Source: Trachelipus rathkii (Eukaryota > Arthropoda > Malacostraca > Isopoda > Trachelipodidae). Taken from it: a stretch of 10,000 nucleotides of DNA. Positions 7,370-10,000 of the stretch are shown here, piece after piece; position 1 is the stretch's first letter, and each line of letters opens with the position of its first letter. The notes beneath the pieces were generated by a model. That model saw only the letters and a program-made list of their open reading frames with translations, ran no database searches and was not told the DNA's origin. The translations under genes and the position numbers were made by a program. The stretch is from the NCBI GenBank assembly GCA_015478945.1, contig JABUQX010061691.1, positions 5,001 to 15,000 of the forward strand, in the 5' to 3' direction.

Positions 7370-8103
7370 TGAAGAAGGTTGCTGTACTTCCATATAATGA
7401 GTATGAGAAAATGAAGTATAATAATACAGCATCTGTACAGAATTCAATTCCTCAGATTCATCATTCACAACCTCTATATGACCAGTTATTACCGCGCACT
7501 GTGCAAAATCCACAATCACAGTTTCATCATTCACAACCCCCATATACCCCGATATTACATCCCCATGCATTGACATTACAACCTCTTTCACATCAGCAAC
7601 AACAGCTGCACCAACAGAATCCTTATATTGTGAACGAATCATTATCTTTTCAGCAACCTCTACCTCATAGTTTATATGATCCTAAAGTTGAACAGATAAC
7701 CAAATACGAGAAAGAAGTGTACAGAATATTAAATTCAGACATTAACATCCATGAGAAACGCATCTTATACCAAGAGGCCATACAAAAATTGATAGATCTT
7801 AAAGACTTGCACCTACATCCATCCCTACGTATTCCGCTAACCGATAATGTAGATATTCCTAATGAAGTAAAACTTGAAGTGAAAAATGAAGATATATTTA
7901 AAAATATCCTAGAGGAGAGCTTACCTATTAGAGTGCGTAAATCAGGAATAGCTTTATATAATATTTTAAAAGACCAATTAACTTTGAATGAAGCAGGACA
8001 GATCGTAATTGATGATGAAATAGTTAAAGGCTCAAATATTGTGGATTTGATAGCTGATCTCTCACGTAACTGGAAGAAAGGCCCTGTAAAAGGATGGACT
8101 TGA
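7369..8103 (+). CDS. Conserved virus-element protein of unknown function, left copy (3' truncated)
   Basis: Start taken at ATG 7369-7371, giving 244 residues. An upstream in-frame GTG is not credible in a eukaryotic element. The N-terminus MKKVAVLPYNEYEKM is followed by a Gln/His/Pro-rich low-complexity region (about residues 24-105) with a duplicated HHSQP motif and a QQQQ run. A charged, predicted helical segment (about 109-146) comes next. The C-terminal domain ends with GSNIVDLI (221-228) and a basic KKGPVKGW. A protein with this plan (short basic start, variable low-complexity middle, conserved GSNIVDL-like end) typically follows the pX-like gene in Polinton/adintovirus-type elements. 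I know no assigned function. The natural C-terminus is lost: the coding sequence runs into the centre of the inverted repeat at about 8093 and ends a few codons later at 8101-8103. The inverted copy shows at least 38 further residues. Confidence 0.7.
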   Translation: MKKVAVLPYNEYEKMKYNNTASVQNSIPQIHHSQPLYDQLLPRTVQNPQSQFHHSQPPYTPILHPHALTLQPLSHQQQQLHQQNPYIVNESLSFQQPLPHSLYDPKVEQITKYEKEVYRILNSDINIHEKRILYQEAIQKLIDLKDLHLHPSLRIPLTDNVDIPNEVKLEVKNEDIFKNILEESLPIRVRKSGIALYNILKDQLTLNEAGQIVIDDEIVKGSNIVDLIADLSRNWKKGPVKGWT

Positions 8104-8215
8104 ATCAGGTCTAGGTGTCATGGGTATATTATCTAAGTCTGCTAATCGTTGTGTATTTAAGATTAAAGTTCTGGGGAAATTAATAGTCTGAAGTTCTTGT
8201 TTGATCTCATTCCAA
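8094..8215. other. Unique spacer at the centre of the inverted repeat
   Basis: About 122 bases present once. Nearly all of it is the natural downstream continuation of the right-arm third gene (38 or more codons on the minus strand after the GPVKGW motif). The left arm was therefore joined here after losing that part. At the junction, TTTTACAGG on the right arm meets its complement around 8085-8093, with little or no filler. Confidence 0.8.
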
Positions 8216-8928
8216 CCTTTTACAGGCCCTTTCTTCCAGTTACGTGAGAGATCAGCTATCAAATCCACAATATTTGAGCCTTTAACTATTTCATCATCAA
8301 TTACGATCTGTCCTGCTTCATTCAAAGTTAATTGGTCTTTTAAAATATTATATAAAGCTATTCCTGATTTACGCACTCTATTAGGTAAGCTCTCCTCTAG
8401 GATATTTTTAAATATATCTTCATTTTTCACTTCAAGTTTTACTTCATTAGGAATATCTACATTATCGGTTAGCGGAATACGTAGGGATGGATGTAGGTGC
8501 AAGTCTTTAAGATCTATCAATTTTTGTATGGCCTCTTGGTATAAGATGCGTTTCTCATGGATGTTAATGTCTGAATTTAATATTCTGTACACTTCTTTCT
8601 CGTATTTGGTTATCTGTTCAACTTTAGGATCATATAAACTATGAGGTAGAGGTTGCTGAAAAGATAATGAATCGTTCACAATATAAGGATTCTGTTTGTG
8701 CAGCTGTTGTTGCTGATGTGAAAGAGGTTGTAATGTCAATGCATGGGGATGTAATATCGGGGTATATGGGGGTTGTGAATGATGAAACTGTGATTGTGGA
8801 TTTTGCGCAAGGTGAGGCAATAACTGAGATTGTGAATGATGAATCTGAGGAATTGAATTCTGTACAGATGCTGTATTATACTTCATTTTCTCATACTCAT
8901 TATATGGAAGTACAGCAACCTTCTTCAT
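8101..8928 (-). CDS. Conserved virus-element protein of unknown function, right copy (C-terminus cut)
   Basis: Same protein as at 7369-8103, starting at ATG 8926-8928. It lacks four residues in the low-complexity region (one Asn and part of the first HHSQP repeat area) and has a few substitutions, for example Asn for Ile just before RVRKSG. After the shared GPVKGW motif it continues with NEIKQELQTINFPRTL and on to a Pro/Asp/Ser-rich stretch, showing more of the native C-terminus than the left copy. Native sequence ends at the palindrome centre at about 8101. The frame stays open to 8062 only by reading the left arm backwards. This is the most complete gene copy in the right arm and has no frame break. 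Confidence 0.7.
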
Positions 8929-9058
8929 TATGGTGCCAACCACTTAGTTATCAGTGGAGCTATAACGGAGAAGAGTAAGAGTTTTTTAATGATGTTTCTA
9001 TAACGACGTAGCTTTACCTTCTGAGGTCTGTTTAAAGGAACATTTCCTTTTATAAGAT

Positions 9059-9148
9059 TTAAACAGACTTCACATACACATTGTACAAATGTTTCAGCTT
9101 TTTAAATTTTTTTATAAGAGGTAAATACTTTGCAACTAGAGCACTCAT
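9059..9148 (-). pseudogene. pX-like gene, right copy, deleted and frame-broken
   Basis: Starts at ATG 9146-9148 with the same first 19 codons as the left copy. A deletion of about 35 bases then changes the frame, and the reading stops at TAA 9059-9061 after 29 residues. Beyond that, matching DNA continues to about 8975, but a further deletion of about 68 bases removes the glycine-rich and hydrophobic end. The TAATG junction with the preceding ATPase tail is still present. Confidence 0.7.
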
Positions 9149-9232
9149 TATTCAGGTATGTATACAGTTTCTATCTCATAGGGAAGAATGTTGGTACGGA
9201 GCAACACTCTGTGCGTGTTTTTGGGGTGAAGT

Positions 9233-9688
9233 TCACACATTAAATAACCTTTGAAGGGGAAACATTTGAGTTGCCAATACATTAATTTGACTCATGTCTC
9301 TTCTCTGGCCAAACAACAGTAAATACTGTGTGTTTAAAGAAACACTTCGCATATGCTTGCTTTGATGAAAAATATTCTGTGTTATGAAAAACACAGAGAT
9401 ATTTAGATGGTGAGAATAAACTGTGAACGCTTCTGCTATTTCCAAATTCAATTTGTGCATTAAATCATCTAATACAATAATTTTGTGTCCATGTATATTG
9501 TCCAACGATCTAATATCGTATATGCCTTCATGAAATTGAATAACATCTTTATATTCTTTAAATTTTTCCTGATAAACATTATAACACCATATTATTTTTA
9601 CAGGGGCTTGCTCAAAAATATTTAATAATAGAAAGGTTTTACCACAGCCCGTCGGACCAGCTACAAGACATGTAGTCTCCACATCCAT
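9233..9688 (-). pseudogene. A32/FtsK-like packaging ATPase, right copy, internally deleted
   Basis: The frame starts at ATG 9686-9688 and is open for 151 residues. Walker A GPTGCGKT, Walker B IIVLDDLM and the TQN motif are all retained. Against the left copy it lacks seven residues just before the P-loop strand, six residues in the first helix region, and the end of the protein. The deletion after MFPLQR is out of frame and yields the short tail LFNV. The first two deletions are multiples of three, so the frame survives, but loss next to the P-loop and of the C-terminus makes normal function doubtful. It lies in the same order and spacing relative to the pX-like and third genes as in the left arm. 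Confidence 0.8.
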
Positions 9689-9750
9689 ACTCGTTAAGTG
9701 AATAATGAATAATGAGATTAATTAAAGCTGTAAAGCAGTAAAGTATATGT

Positions 9751-9782
9751 TTTTAATAAAATTTCGTACAATTTTATTAAAA
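9751..9782. repeat. Right-arm copy of the 13-bp-stem hairpin
   Basis: Exact reverse complement of the hairpin at 6325-6356, with loop TCGTAC. It lies upstream of the right ATPase at the same relative position, between the gene and the T-rich repeats. Confidence 0.8.
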
Positions 9783-9830
9783 TGTTTATATAACAGACAC
9801 TGCATGTGTTTTTCTTACATTACAATTTTT

Positions 9831-10000
9831 AAAAATAAAATAAAAATAAAAAAAAATAAAAATAATAAAATAAAAATAAATAAAAAGTATTAAAACAAAA
9901 TAAAAATAGAAATAAATAAAAAGTATTAAAACAGAAGTTAAGTAAAGCAGATAGTTAAACGGTAAAGCAGATAGTTAAAACTTATTAAAGCAGAGAGTTA
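9831..10000. repeat. Right-arm A-rich repeats and degenerate 21-bp array
   Basis: Reverse complement of the T-rich and 21-bp repeat region of the left arm. AAAAAGTATTAAAAC occurs twice, then degenerate GTAAAGCAGATAGTTAAA units continue to the edge of the window. The array copies are less regular than on the left (spacing varies, some units are shortened). The region continues beyond the window. Confidence 0.8.

Larger units (their letters stand above)
6060..8093 (+). repeat. Left arm of large inverted repeat
   Basis: The region from the 21-bp arrays through three genes to 8093 is the reverse complement of 8216-10000, nearly identical where both are present. The right arm is shorter because of several deletions. 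The outer limit cannot be set, since the right arm leaves the window while still matching. 6060 is an estimate based on array copies. Confidence 0.88.
8216..10000 (-). repeat. Right arm of large inverted repeat (runs off the window)
   Basis: Reverse-complement copy of the left arm. Relative to the left arm it lacks about 21 and 18 bases near the ATPase start, about 46 at the ATPase end, about 35 and 68 in the pX-like gene, and a few codons in the third gene. It keeps both the hairpin (9751-9782) and the T-rich and 21-bp repeat region, which is more degenerate here. Confidence 0.88.

Noticed and set aside
7319..7642. Minus-strand open frame antisense to the third cassette gene (and its mirror at 8667-8978 and 8201-8644 on the plus strand)
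   Set aside because: These are shadow frames of a well-supported coding sequence. They are conserved between arms only because the whole region is duplicated.
8062..8100. Extra C-terminal residues on the right-arm third protein beyond the palindrome centre
   Set aside because: They are read from the reverse complement of the left arm, so they are a fusion artefact of the inverted junction and not native sequence.

Overview
This is eukaryotic, non-coding-rich nuclear DNA, most likely from an invertebrate. A decapod crustacean or other arthropod is my best guess. The reasons are very long (TA)n and (CA)n microsatellites, decayed LINE-type reverse transcriptases, several minisatellites, one candidate spliced exon, and a Polinton/adintovirus-like gene cassette. 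No bacterial gene organisation, tRNA, rRNA or CRISPR array is visible. The host assignment is inference.

Layout. Positions 1-426 hold unassigned sequence and a (TA)n tract. A polypyrimidine-AG acceptor at about 404-427 leads into an open frame that ends at a stop at 598-600, which I read as a possible last exon of an unidentified host gene. After another (TA)n tract, 817-2738 is a 5'-truncated non-LTR retrotransposon on the minus strand. Its RT core is open with the catalytic residues kept, and its C-terminal part is broken. A compound (TA)n/(TAA)n tract (2739-3166) separates it from a heavily decayed plus-strand relative (about 3175-4172). From 4173 to 5640 the window is low-complexity and tandem DNA: GACCTTT-rich repeats, a dispersed GGGTCAATTTTGACCC-type repeat split by a (CA)n tract, a GTGCCA minisatellite, and an isolated GC- and CpG-rich block of 37-40 bp period.

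From about 5700 to the end is the most interesting part. A repeat-rich control-like region (two copies of a ~200-bp unit with 21-bp arrays, T-rich repeats, a perfect 13-bp-stem hairpin and a TATA-like motif) precedes three genes on the plus strand: an A32/FtsK-like packaging ATPase, a small basic pX-like core protein, and a third protein of a conserved but unassigned virus family. The same cassette then recurs in reverse orientation, with a spacer of about 122 bp (8094-8215), and runs out of the right edge. The left copy has two single-base frame breaks, both in homopolymers. The right copy has several 18-68 bp deletions. In each arm the genes are packed so tightly that the upstream stop and downstream start share one base (TAATG), once the shifted tail frames are taken into account.

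How the genes relate: by family knowledge, the ATPase would pump DNA into capsids and the pX-like protein would bind packaged DNA. Polymerase B, integrase, protease and capsid genes are not in the window, so this is a partial, rearranged endogenous element (or an assembly junction) rather than a complete virus.
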